From Planctomycetota bacterium (GTDB lineage Bacteria; Planctomycetota; Planctomycetia; Isosphaerales; Isosphaeraceae), in contig JAQGHR010000072.1 in assembly GCA_028291545.1 (NCBI GenBank), forward strand, positions 62,001 to 126,000: DNA of 64,000 nucleotides, written 5' to 3'. Each line of letters starts with the position of its first letter. Positions within the stretch are counted from its first letter, which is position 1. The translations under genes and the position numbers were made by a program. Below, one piece after another: positions 24,782 to 32,062 of this stretch. Under the pieces are notes generated by a model. It was given only the letters and a program-made list of their open reading frames with translations, did no database searches and had not been told where the DNA came from.

Positions 24782-26122
24782 TCAAATCAATTCGCGAATT
24801 GCCTGGGCTTTATCGACCAGTCGGATCGGTTGTCCGTCGGGGGTCTCGAATTGCCCGCTCGGGTCGATCCCGAGATTGGTATAGATCGTCGCGGCGAGGT
24901 CCGCGGGAGTGACCGGTCGATCGGCCGGAGAGTCGCCCTTGGCGTCGGTCCTGCCGATCACCAGGCCGCCGGGGACACCGGCGCCCGCGACGATCAGGCT
25001 GTTGGCGCGTCCGTGATGATCGCGGCCCGCCATCGGGTTGATCTTGGGAGTGCGGCCGAATTCTCCCATCATGATCACGAGCGTGGTGTCCAGGAGACCG
25101 CGTTCGGAGAGGTCCGCGAGGAGGGCCGAGAGACCCTGATCGATGGGAGGGGCGAGGGTGTTCTTGATCGTCGGAAAATTCTGCTGGTGGGTGTCCCAGC
25201 CGAGCAGTCCCGTCCCCCGATCATTGAGCGTGACGAACGCCACGCCCCGCTCGACCAGGCGACGCGCGAGCAAGCAGGACTGCCCCATGGGGTTGCGCCC
25301 GTAGCGGTCACGGGTCGCGGCGGCCTCCTCGTCGATCTTGAACGCCGCCTGGGCCTCGCCGGAAGTCAGTAGCTCATACGCCTGATCCGCGAACTTGTCG
25401 CGGCTGCTGGTCAGCGGCGTCTCCGAGAGATCGCGCGAGAAGCCGTCGAGCGATTTCACCATCGACCGCCTCCGCCTCAATCGCTCGAGGGTGAGCCGGT
25501 CGGGAGGCGTCAGGTCGCGGACCCGGAAGCCGGCCGTGTTGGGGTCGCCCCCGACGGCGAACGGGTCGTATGCGGGCGTGAGATAGCCGCTTGACGAGAA
25601 CAGCGGCGCGTCCGGCACGGCGACGTAGGGAGGCAGGAGGCTCTTCATCGCCCCCCCGCGCATCTTGTTCACCGCGCTACCGTAGCTGGGATAGACGAGG
25701 GCCGGGCTGGGGCGATAGCCCGTGAGCAGGTGGTGTGCGGCCCGGTCGTGATCGGCCTCGGGAGAGGTCATCGAGCGGATGAGGGTCACACGGTCCATGA
25801 TCCTGGCGAGATTCGGATAGACCTCGCTGATCGAGAGGCCGGGCACGCTCGTCGCGATCGGCTTGAACTCGCCCTTCACATCCTTCGGCGCATCGGGCTT
25901 GGGGTCGAGCGTGTCGATGTGCGAAGGACCGCCGGCTTGCCAGATCAGGATGCAGCTCTGCGCGCGAGCCGCGAACGTCTTCTTCCTGGACGGGTCATTG
26001 GCCAGGGCGCGATGACGGAGGAGATCGTCGAGGCCAAGCCCGAAAGCGCTCAGCATGCCGACCTTCAGCAGGTCGCGCCGGCTCGGGCCCGGACAAGGCC
26101 GTTCGTTCGCGGAGTTCTGCAT
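24782..26122 (-). CDS. DUF1501 protein, Tat-exported, sulfatase-like fold
   Basis: The 446-residue protein has a twin-arginine type leader (SRRDLLKVGMLSAFGLGLDD) and DUF1501 hallmarks: SCILIWQAGGPSHIDTLDPK, MTSPEADHDRAAHHLLTGY, RRLVERGVAFVTLNDRG, MMGEFGRTPKIN and GRDHHGRANSLIVAGAGVPG. DUF1501 proteins have an alkaline-phosphatase/sulfatase-like fold and almost always pair with DUF1549/DUF1553 proteins in planctomycetes, as here (35 bases downstream of one). The reaction is unknown. A GGAG site 9 bases before the ATG supports the start. Confidence 0.93.
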   Translation of the reverse strand: MQNSANERPCPGPSRRDLLKVGMLSAFGLGLDDLLRHRALANDPSRKKTFAARAQSCILIWQAGGPSHIDTLDPKPDAPKDVKGEFKPIATSVPGLSISEVYPNLARIMDRVTLIRSMTSPEADHDRAAHHLLTGYRPSPALVYPSYGSAVNKMRGGAMKSLLPPYVAVPDAPLFSSSGYLTPAYDPFAVGGDPNTAGFRVRDLTPPDRLTLERLRRRRSMVKSLDGFSRDLSETPLTSSRDKFADQAYELLTSGEAQAAFKIDEEAAATRDRYGRNPMGQSCLLARRLVERGVAFVTLNDRGTGLLGWDTHQQNFPTIKNTLAPPIDQGLSALLADLSERGLLDTTLVIMMGEFGRTPKINPMAGRDHHGRANSLIVAGAGVPGGLVIGRTDAKGDSPADRPVTPADLAATIYTNLGIDPSGQFETPDGQPIRLVDKAQAIRELI

Positions 26123-26157
26123 GGCGAAAGCTCCGGGGAAAAGGCCGGACCGGGGGA

Positions 26158-28725
26158 TCAGTGATTGAACGCAAATTCACGCGAGTTGAGCAGTGCCCAG
26201 AAGAGGTCTTCCGCGGCATCTCGGAACGACGATGCCCCCTTCAGCTCGGCCGTCCAGTGCGACAGTTCTTCGGGCGTCGGCGGCCGGCAGAGCGTCTTGA
26301 AATAAAGCAGTTCCACCAGATCGCTCGGGTCGGGGTTGTCCAGCAGCAGATTTGAGAGATAGCCGTTCAGGTTCGAAACCTTGCCGTCGACCTCGTTCCC
26401 CCCGATCAGCAGCAGCGACTGTCGCAAGCTCAGGGCCGGGACCGAAACGGCCGAGCAACCGTTCGTCCGGGGACATCGTCCGAATGTGTCGAGAAGCGTA
26501 CTGGGGATGCTCGGATCATTGATCTCGATGGCTTTCCGGATCACGCCTCGTTGTCCCGCCTGACCGAACCGCAAAGGGACGCCGGTGACCTGCGCGAGCG
26601 CATCGGCCATCTGGTGAGCCGTCAGTGGCCTGGGGAGGTGATGGGAGAAAAGGCGAGTGTCATGCTCGTTCCCAGGGACCGTCGAGGAGGCGACACCATA
26701 AGCTTCGGACGTTGCGATGGTGCGGATCAGGTCTCTGAGGTCGTACTTGTGCTCGACGAAGTGCTTCGCCAGGGCGTCCAGAAGCTCGGGATGGACCGGA
26801 GGATTCGCCCGGCTGAGGTCGTCGGCGGGCTCGGCGATGCCTCGGCCATAGAATTGGGCCCAGACCCAGTTGGCCGTCGCGCGGGCGAAGTAGGGATTGT
26901 CCGGCCCGGTCATCCAGTTGGCGAGGGCCTTCCGCGGATCGTCCTTCCCCTCAACCTTTACGACCTGGTGGTTCAACAGCCGCATCTCGGCGGGTTTTCT
27001 GGTGCGGAGATGCTCGACCTTGCCATTGGGGTCGATGGTCACCTTCGGGCGAGCCATCATCGCCCCGACGGCGCCGGGGGTGCCCCGACTGACGCGTGCG
27101 AAGATCGCGGCGAGCCCGAAGTAATCGTCTTGCGTCCACACGTCGAACGGATGGTCGTGACACTGGGCGCAGCGGAGGCGAAGGCCCAGAAATCGCTGAG
27201 CCGTCTGCTCGGCCGCGACCTTCGGGTCCATGCCGTCGAGCGCGTAGTTGACCGGACCTCCTTCGCGAAGGTCCGCCGGATCGCCGAGGGCCGTCAACAG
27301 TTCCCGGACCATCTTGTCCCAGGGCGCATTCTCCCGGAGCCTCCGCCCGAGCCAGGACTGATAGGGGCCCGCGCCGGTGTTGAACCGCGCCTGGCTGATC
27401 TGGAGCATGTCGCCGAGCTTGATCTGCCAGAACGCGACGAAGTCGTCTCGCTTGATGAGTTCGTCGACCTTCTTCGCCCGTTTGTCGGGATCTTGATCCT
27501 TGAGGAATTCCTTGATCTGCGAAGCGTCCGGTTGCTCGCCCGTGAGATCCAGGCTCACCCTGCGCAAGAACGCCGCATCGGACGATCGGGGGCTGAGAGG
27601 AACCTTGAGCGACTCCAACCTCTTGAAGAGTTCCACATCGACGAGGTTGCGCTTCGGCAAGGCGGCGAAGTCATATTTCAAATCGGGGTTGATGATGGTC
27701 GAGATCCGGGTCGAAACGACCTGAGAGCCGAACCGGATGATCAGATCGGTCTCGGCACGGCGGAGCAATCGCGCCTTGCCCTCGGCCGAGACCTCGGCGG
27801 CCGAGTCATCGTTGACCTTGAACTGGGCGAGCCGGGTGACGTCGCGGCGATGCCCGTCCGCATACTCGGCGACCACACGCATCTGGGCCGGGCCGGGCGC
27901 TTCCAGACGAACGTCCGGTGGCTCGACGTGAATTTTCGCGACGGCCCCATGAACCTTGCCCCGGCGCTCGGGTGCCTGGGCCGCGATCCAGTCGCGGAGG
28001 ACGCGGTAGGCGTCGGAGTCCGGCACGATCCGCTGGCCGCCGTCATGCGGGGTACGACCCGTGGCCTTGCGCAGCAGCAGGCTCTCTTCCGGCTGGAGGA
28101 GCAGGAGACGGCGGCCGTTCGCGTCGCGAGTCAGGGCCTGGTAATCGCCCTCGGGATCGTAGCCGAACAGCGAGAGGTGGAACCCGTTTTGCCCGTCCGC
28201 CTTGCCGTGGCAGCCGCCCGTGTTGCAGCCTTGCCGCGTGAGGATCGGGACGATGTCCGCGGCGAAGTCCCAGGGTCGCCCGCTGGCATCGCCCGGAGAG
28301 ACCTCGACGTCGGCCGTCACACGATGGCCTCCCAGGACGGCGCCCACCTTCGTCTTGCCCGGCTTGAGAGGCTGAACGTATCCATCCGACCCGATTCGAA
28401 CGACTCCCTCGGGCTCGCTCGTCCAGGCGACCTCCGCCGTCCGGTCCAGACGCCCGCCATGTGGCCCTTTGCCTTCGGCCAGGAATTGCAGCCCCGAATC
28501 GCCCACTTCGAGTTTCGCCGCGACAGGCCGGACCCCAAAGGGCGCCGCGACCGGATCCACCGGTTGCTTCCTCGCCTGTGCTTCGGCCGGAGCTTTGAGC
28601 TCGGCGGCCTTCGATGCAACCGGAGGCACCGGCGTCGCGGTTTTCGATCCTCCGCACCCGTCGATGAGACAGAGAGCCGAGCACGCGGCGACCACGCCGG
28701 ACAGGCGGAGGATTCGACCGATCAT
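26158..28725 (-). CDS. Planctomycete DUF1549/DUF1553 lipoprotein with Ig-like domains and cytochrome c motifs
   Basis: The 855-residue lipoprotein has a signal peptide ending CLIDGC (lipidated Cys24 probable) and a BIG2/Ig-like domain (about 55-150). A cytochrome-like segment carries CNTGGCH (near 178) with the PSCyt pattern DIVPILTRQGC. A second Ig-like domain (about 265-350) precedes a DUF1549 domain (about 360-560, VSLDLTGEQPD) that contains CAQCH, another heme-like CxxCH. A DUF1553 domain (about 610-845, NPYFARATANWVWAQFYGRG) ends the protein. It probably sits in the periplasm or outer membrane in a redox or polysaccharide-related complex with DUF1501. ATG 28725 is chosen by the signal peptide. 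A longer open frame reaches 29094 and would overlap the divergent regulator gene. Confidence 0.93.
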   Translation of the reverse strand: MIGRILRLSGVVAACSALCLIDGCGGSKTATPVPPVASKAAELKAPAEAQARKQPVDPVAAPFGVRPVAAKLEVGDSGLQFLAEGKGPHGGRLDRTAEVAWTSEPEGVVRIGSDGYVQPLKPGKTKVGAVLGGHRVTADVEVSPGDASGRPWDFAADIVPILTRQGCNTGGCHGKADGQNGFHLSLFGYDPEGDYQALTRDANGRRLLLLQPEESLLLRKATGRTPHDGGQRIVPDSDAYRVLRDWIAAQAPERRGKVHGAVAKIHVEPPDVRLEAPGPAQMRVVAEYADGHRRDVTRLAQFKVNDDSAAEVSAEGKARLLRRAETDLIIRFGSQVVSTRISTIINPDLKYDFAALPKRNLVDVELFKRLESLKVPLSPRSSDAAFLRRVSLDLTGEQPDASQIKEFLKDQDPDKRAKKVDELIKRDDFVAFWQIKLGDMLQISQARFNTGAGPYQSWLGRRLRENAPWDKMVRELLTALGDPADLREGGPVNYALDGMDPKVAAEQTAQRFLGLRLRCAQCHDHPFDVWTQDDYFGLAAIFARVSRGTPGAVGAMMARPKVTIDPNGKVEHLRTRKPAEMRLLNHQVVKVEGKDDPRKALANWMTGPDNPYFARATANWVWAQFYGRGIAEPADDLSRANPPVHPELLDALAKHFVEHKYDLRDLIRTIATSEAYGVASSTVPGNEHDTRLFSHHLPRPLTAHQMADALAQVTGVPLRFGQAGQRGVIRKAIEINDPSIPSTLLDTFGRCPRTNGCSAVSVPALSLRQSLLLIGGNEVDGKVSNLNGYLSNLLLDNPDPSDLVELLYFKTLCRPPTPEELSHWTAELKGASSFRDAAEDLFWALLNSREFAFNH

Positions 28726-28787
28726 CGGGCGCCCCTTCTTCCCGCGAATTGAGGGATCGGAGAGCGAGAGTGGGCTGACGAAATCTA

Positions 28788-28805
28788 ATCCTAAATTACT
28801 AGGAT
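28788..28805. promoter_or_regulatory. Candidate operator: inverted repeat ATCCTA-N6-TAGGAT
   Basis: A perfect 6-base-arm palindrome in the divergent intergenic region, 63 bases before the DUF1549 start codon. The TAGGAT/ATCCTA arm can serve as a weak -10 for that gene, with TTGCGT (28815-28810) 16 bases upstream as -35. An operator here could be bound by the divergent GbsR/MarR regulator. That is inference. Confidence 0.4.
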
Positions 28806-28880
28806 ACACGACGCAAGTCCGTACTCCGGCTTTCCTCAATTTTGTGGCTGACGTTGGCGGTCCGAGGCAGTACCGGACTG

Positions 28881-28908
28881 TTGACGGGGGCGCGGGTCGA
28901 AGTATGAT
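28881..28908 (+). promoter_or_regulatory. Candidate sigma-70 promoter of the GbsR/MarR regulator
   Basis: TTGACG (28881-28886) and TATGAT (28903-28908) are separated by 16 bases on the plus strand, both matching consensus 5 of 6. The expected transcript start is about 35 bases before the GTG at 28951. Confidence 0.6.
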
Positions 28909-28950
28909 TTCTGTAGAGACTGAAAGAACGGTACTTGCGGAACAAACGTT

Positions 28951-29529
28951 GTGGAACTGACGCATACGGCCCAGAAGTTCGTGCTTCACTGGGGCGAGAT
29001 GGGGCAAGCCTGGGGGATCAACCGCACGATGGCCCAGGTCCATGCCCTCCTGTTCGTGTCTCCCGAGGCGCTTGACGCGGAGGAAATCAGCCACCTCCTC
29101 GACGTGAGCCGGTCGAATGTTTCCACAAGCCTACGAGAATTAATCACCTGGGGCGTCGTCCGGCGGGTCCACGTGATCGGGGACCGCCGCGACCGATTTG
29201 AAGCCTTGAAGGATGTGATGGAGACGTTCCGGGTCATCATGGCCGAGCGGAAACGTCGCGAGATGGACCCCACGATCGCGCTGCTGGAGCTGTGCGTTCA
29301 GGAAGCGAAGGACGGAGGTGCAAGAGAGGATTATACGCGAGAACAACTGGAAAAAATGCTCGAATTCGTGCGTATGGTGACCGTCTGGTACAGCCAGATG
29401 GACCGTCTCAACACGCCCGCACTCCAGCGACTGTTCCGAGGGGGAGCCAAGCTCGCGAAACTTTTTGGACTGGGCGGCGATTCGCCCTCCGGGAAACCGG
29501 CGCCGGGCGAGACGGGGAACACCGAGTGA
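28951..29529 (+). CDS. GbsR/MarR-family transcriptional regulator
   Basis: The 192-residue protein has a winged helix-turn-helix of the GbsR type (about 15-85): MAQVHALLFVSPEALDAEEI, then HLLDVSRSNVSTSLREL and a wing with VIGDRRDRFEA. A long helical dimerisation region follows. GbsR proteins control osmolyte (glycine betaine) uptake or synthesis genes in Bacillus. Here no such gene adjoins and the divergent neighbour is the DUF1549 lipoprotein. It starts with GTG at 28951. The inverted repeat at 28788-28805 in the shared intergenic region is a possible target. Confidence 0.88.
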   Translation: MELTHTAQKFVLHWGEMGQAWGINRTMAQVHALLFVSPEALDAEEISHLLDVSRSNVSTSLRELITWGVVRRVHVIGDRRDRFEALKDVMETFRVIMAERKRREMDPTIALLELCVQEAKDGGAREDYTREQLEKMLEFVRMVTVWYSQMDRLNTPALQRLFRGGAKLAKLFGLGGDSPSGKPAPGETGNTE

Positions 29530-29797
29530 CGCAACGCCGTTCGGATCGATCACTCGGCCACCGACGGCCCAATTGGTGCAGCGTCGCATCGATCGTCCGC
29601 ATCTCTCGCCCGAAACCCGATCCCCTGTGAGGAACCAGGAGCATTTCCTCCCTGGCCCCGGGGCTCCCGGATGGCGTTCCGAGGTTGGGTCATGATAGGA
29701 ATATCGTGACGAGTCGCCACTTTGATCGGGGAATCAGGCGCGGTGCCGACCGGTTCCTTTCACGTGGTATATCCTCCTCGCTGGAGAGCGCATCGGT

Positions 29798-29843
29798 CCC
29801 CGGGCTGGCCGCCCGGGGCTGCACGATGCCGCCCCTTCGGGGC
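29798..29843. repeat. Two adjacent GC-rich hairpins after the envelope gene cluster
   Basis: A CCCCGGG/CCCGGGG stem at 29798-29804 and 29812-29818 is followed by a GCCCC-TTC-GGGGC hairpin at 29831-29843. The second, read on the minus strand as GCCCCGAAGGGGC, resembles dispersed REP-like elements. They lie 15-60 bases past the stop codon of the gene at 29858, so they may also act as 3' end structures. The rest of 29530-29857 holds no gene or RNA I recognise. Confidence 0.55.
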
Positions 29844-29857
29844 TAAGTCGATACCTG

Positions 29858-32062
29858 TCAGAACGGCGTTCCACCACCCGGCGTTTTTGGCCGGGAGGCG
29901 GGCGACGGGGCTTTCTGCGTCTTCTTGGCGGCCGGCGCGGCGGTGGTGGCGGCTGCCTCGTCAGGCGCTGAACTCGGGGGCGGAGCGGCCGCGGCGGCCT
30001 TGGCATTGCCGCGAATCGTCAGGCGGAAGGAGTTCAGGAAGTCCGTGGCCGGCTGGGATGCCAGGGCGTCCTTGGGACCGCCGAAGGACGTGGTGAAGAT
30101 CCGGGAATTCACCAGGACGATCCGGGACACGTATCCGGCCGTCACGCCCTTGGCCCCGGTCACCTCGAACTGCACTTCCTTCCCGTCCTGCCCGCTGAGG
30201 GTGATCGACTTCTGGTTGACGATCTTGCTGCCCGGCAGAGTGCCGGCGATGCGGTCCCTCTCGGCGTCCAGCACGCGCGTCGTGTCGGCCTGGGTCAGGG
30301 CGATGGGGTAGTCGTAATGCTCGACGATGAACAGACCCTTACCCGGCTCGGCAACCCGATACGACTTGATCTCCGACGTGCCGTCTGGCGTCTTGGAGAC
30401 GGATTCCGAGGGAGTGTTCGGCATGGTCACATGGAACCCGGCGCCGGGAGGCTCCAGGTCGACAGGACCACTCCCCGGAGCCTTCGCCGTGAGGCCCATC
30501 GAGATTGGCGGGGCCTTCGGCAGGGCCTTCAACGGACCCTTTGTCTTCGCGGCTTGATCGTGCTCCGCCAGGCCCCGCTCGTACTGCGCGAAATCTTCAT
30601 CGTCCAGATACTGATCGATCAGGGACTTCGTGTCCTTCAGGAGGCTCTGGGCCGTGCCGGTGCGGATACGCTGGCGTCTGTTAGCCTGCGCCTGCTTCGA
30701 GAGATCGGTGTCGAGTTTCGTGAGCTGGGTTTCGAAGTTGGCACGCGGTGGCAACTTCTTGAAGTCGTCGAGAAGTAACTTGACGTCGTCCCAGTTCTCG
30801 GAGGCAACGCGGGATTTCAGTCGGGTTTCGAGCCGATGGCGAGTGACGACGAGGTCCACGATCTCGGCCTGAAGCGCGTACAATTCGCTCTCGCAGGTGA
30901 CCGTCGTCGGCAGCGTGTCGATGCCGTCGATCGTCATCTCCTCGACCTGCTCGCCCGGCATGATCGGGAACTGGACCAGGGGCTCGATCCCGGCGGCCAT
31001 GAGGCGAAGGATCACCAGGCCGTCGGAGAAGCCCGGATCGAGGACGATGCGGCCGTCCCGATCGGTCGTGCCGACGTGCCGTGGGCTGCCGTCGGGCGCG
31101 GGCCTGGCCACCAGGTCATAACCGGCCAGGGGGCGTTGTTCGGGCTTCATGGACAGGAACCGTAGCCGGGTCGGGATCGACGCCGGCTTCAGGCCCACGG
31201 CGACCATCTTAAACTTCCCGCGAACTTTATTGGTGAACGGATTGCCGATGGCCGAGTTGATGGCGCAGGTCGCCACCCCGGCCTCGAGCGACTCGACCCG
31301 GAGATAGGTCTTGCGAATCACGTCGATGAGCTGAATCCCGCCGTCGGGCTTGTAGAACACGCGCGTCGGCCGGAAAATTGAGCCCACGATCGCGACCTGT
31401 CCGATCGGGTTGGCGGCCGGGAGCATGGCTCCCTGGATCCGGATTTTCTGGGAACTGCCCGCGGGATCGCCGATTTCCGCCGAGGCGGCGAAGACGTCCA
31501 GGGCGAGTTGCAGGAGCGCCCGGGGCGCATCGCCGGGGACGCTCGCCCGGCGGCGGCAAAGCAGGCCGATCTTGGCGGTGGCCGCGTCAAATTCCCGTCC
31601 GCTGATGCTCAGGCCGCCGCCCGCGTCGGGCTCGACCTTGAACAACCAGGCCTTGTCATACCCCTTGGCCTGCGGGATCACCATTTCCTGCGTGACTTCA
31701 TTCAGCTCGTTGGTGGCGAGCGGTCCGTCCCCTTCCGCGATCTCCAGACTCCAGGGCGCGCCAACGAAACGACTGACCATGACCTTCCAGCCGGCGACCA
31801 TGATCTCTCGCCCACGGTGATCGACCCGTGCGCGGGGGTCCACGGCCAACCAGGCGCGGATCTTGTACGGGCGCTTCTCGATGGGGATGACGGCGGGCGC
31901 GAGGGCCTTGGCCGGGGCGGAATTCGACCCGGTGGCGTCTTTGGCCGGAGGAGGAGTCGCGGTTGTGCCGTCGGGTCCGGGGCCGAGCGCCACCAGGGCG
32001 AGGACCGCCCCGAGCGTCAGGCTCACCACGGATCCTTGGCGAACCACGGTTCGATCTGCCAT
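29858..32062 (-). CDS. Large exported protein of unknown function, last gene of the envelope cluster
   Basis: The 734-residue protein has an N-terminal hydrophobic segment (SVVSLTLGAVLALVALG), probably a signal peptide or anchor. It then has about 350 residues of beta-rich sequence (IEKRPYKIRAWLAVDPRARV, GWKVMVSRFVG), a helical middle (about 400-530) and a domain at about 550-690 starting GAGFHVTMPNTPSESV. That domain resembles PsbP/DUF1795-like modules. The C-terminus is an Ala/Pro-rich tail. I do not recognise the full protein. Its start overlaps the end of the upstream SBP5 gene by 40 bases, so it is the last member of a five-gene cluster. It probably acts outside the inner membrane. Confidence 0.75.
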   Translation of the reverse strand: MADRTVVRQGSVVSLTLGAVLALVALGPGPDGTTATPPPAKDATGSNSAPAKALAPAVIPIEKRPYKIRAWLAVDPRARVDHRGREIMVAGWKVMVSRFVGAPWSLEIAEGDGPLATNELNEVTQEMVIPQAKGYDKAWLFKVEPDAGGGLSISGREFDAATAKIGLLCRRRASVPGDAPRALLQLALDVFAASAEIGDPAGSSQKIRIQGAMLPAANPIGQVAIVGSIFRPTRVFYKPDGGIQLIDVIRKTYLRVESLEAGVATCAINSAIGNPFTNKVRGKFKMVAVGLKPASIPTRLRFLSMKPEQRPLAGYDLVARPAPDGSPRHVGTTDRDGRIVLDPGFSDGLVILRLMAAGIEPLVQFPIMPGEQVEEMTIDGIDTLPTTVTCESELYALQAEIVDLVVTRHRLETRLKSRVASENWDDVKLLLDDFKKLPPRANFETQLTKLDTDLSKQAQANRRQRIRTGTAQSLLKDTKSLIDQYLDDEDFAQYERGLAEHDQAAKTKGPLKALPKAPPISMGLTAKAPGSGPVDLEPPGAGFHVTMPNTPSESVSKTPDGTSEIKSYRVAEPGKGLFIVEHYDYPIALTQADTTRVLDAERDRIAGTLPGSKIVNQKSITLSGQDGKEVQFEVTGAKGVTAGYVSRIVLVNSRIFTTSFGGPKDALASQPATDFLNSFRLTIRGNAKAAAAAPPPSSAPDEAAATTAAPAAKKTQKAPSPASRPKTPGGGTPF

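Noticed and set aside
24579-24785. N-terminal extension of the FHA-PP2C protein from a TTG
   Set aside because: TTG start, no Shine-Dalgarno, and the extension lacks any conserved sequence. ATG 24578 has a strong GGGAGG.
26551-28752. Plus-strand frame opposite the DUF1549 gene
   Set aside because: Shadow frame. The minus strand has the lipobox, heme-like motifs and DUF1549/DUF1553 signatures.
28726-29094. N-terminal extension of the DUF1549 gene into the divergent regulator
   Set aside because: It would overlap the regulator antisense and bury the signal peptide and lipobox that begin at 28725.
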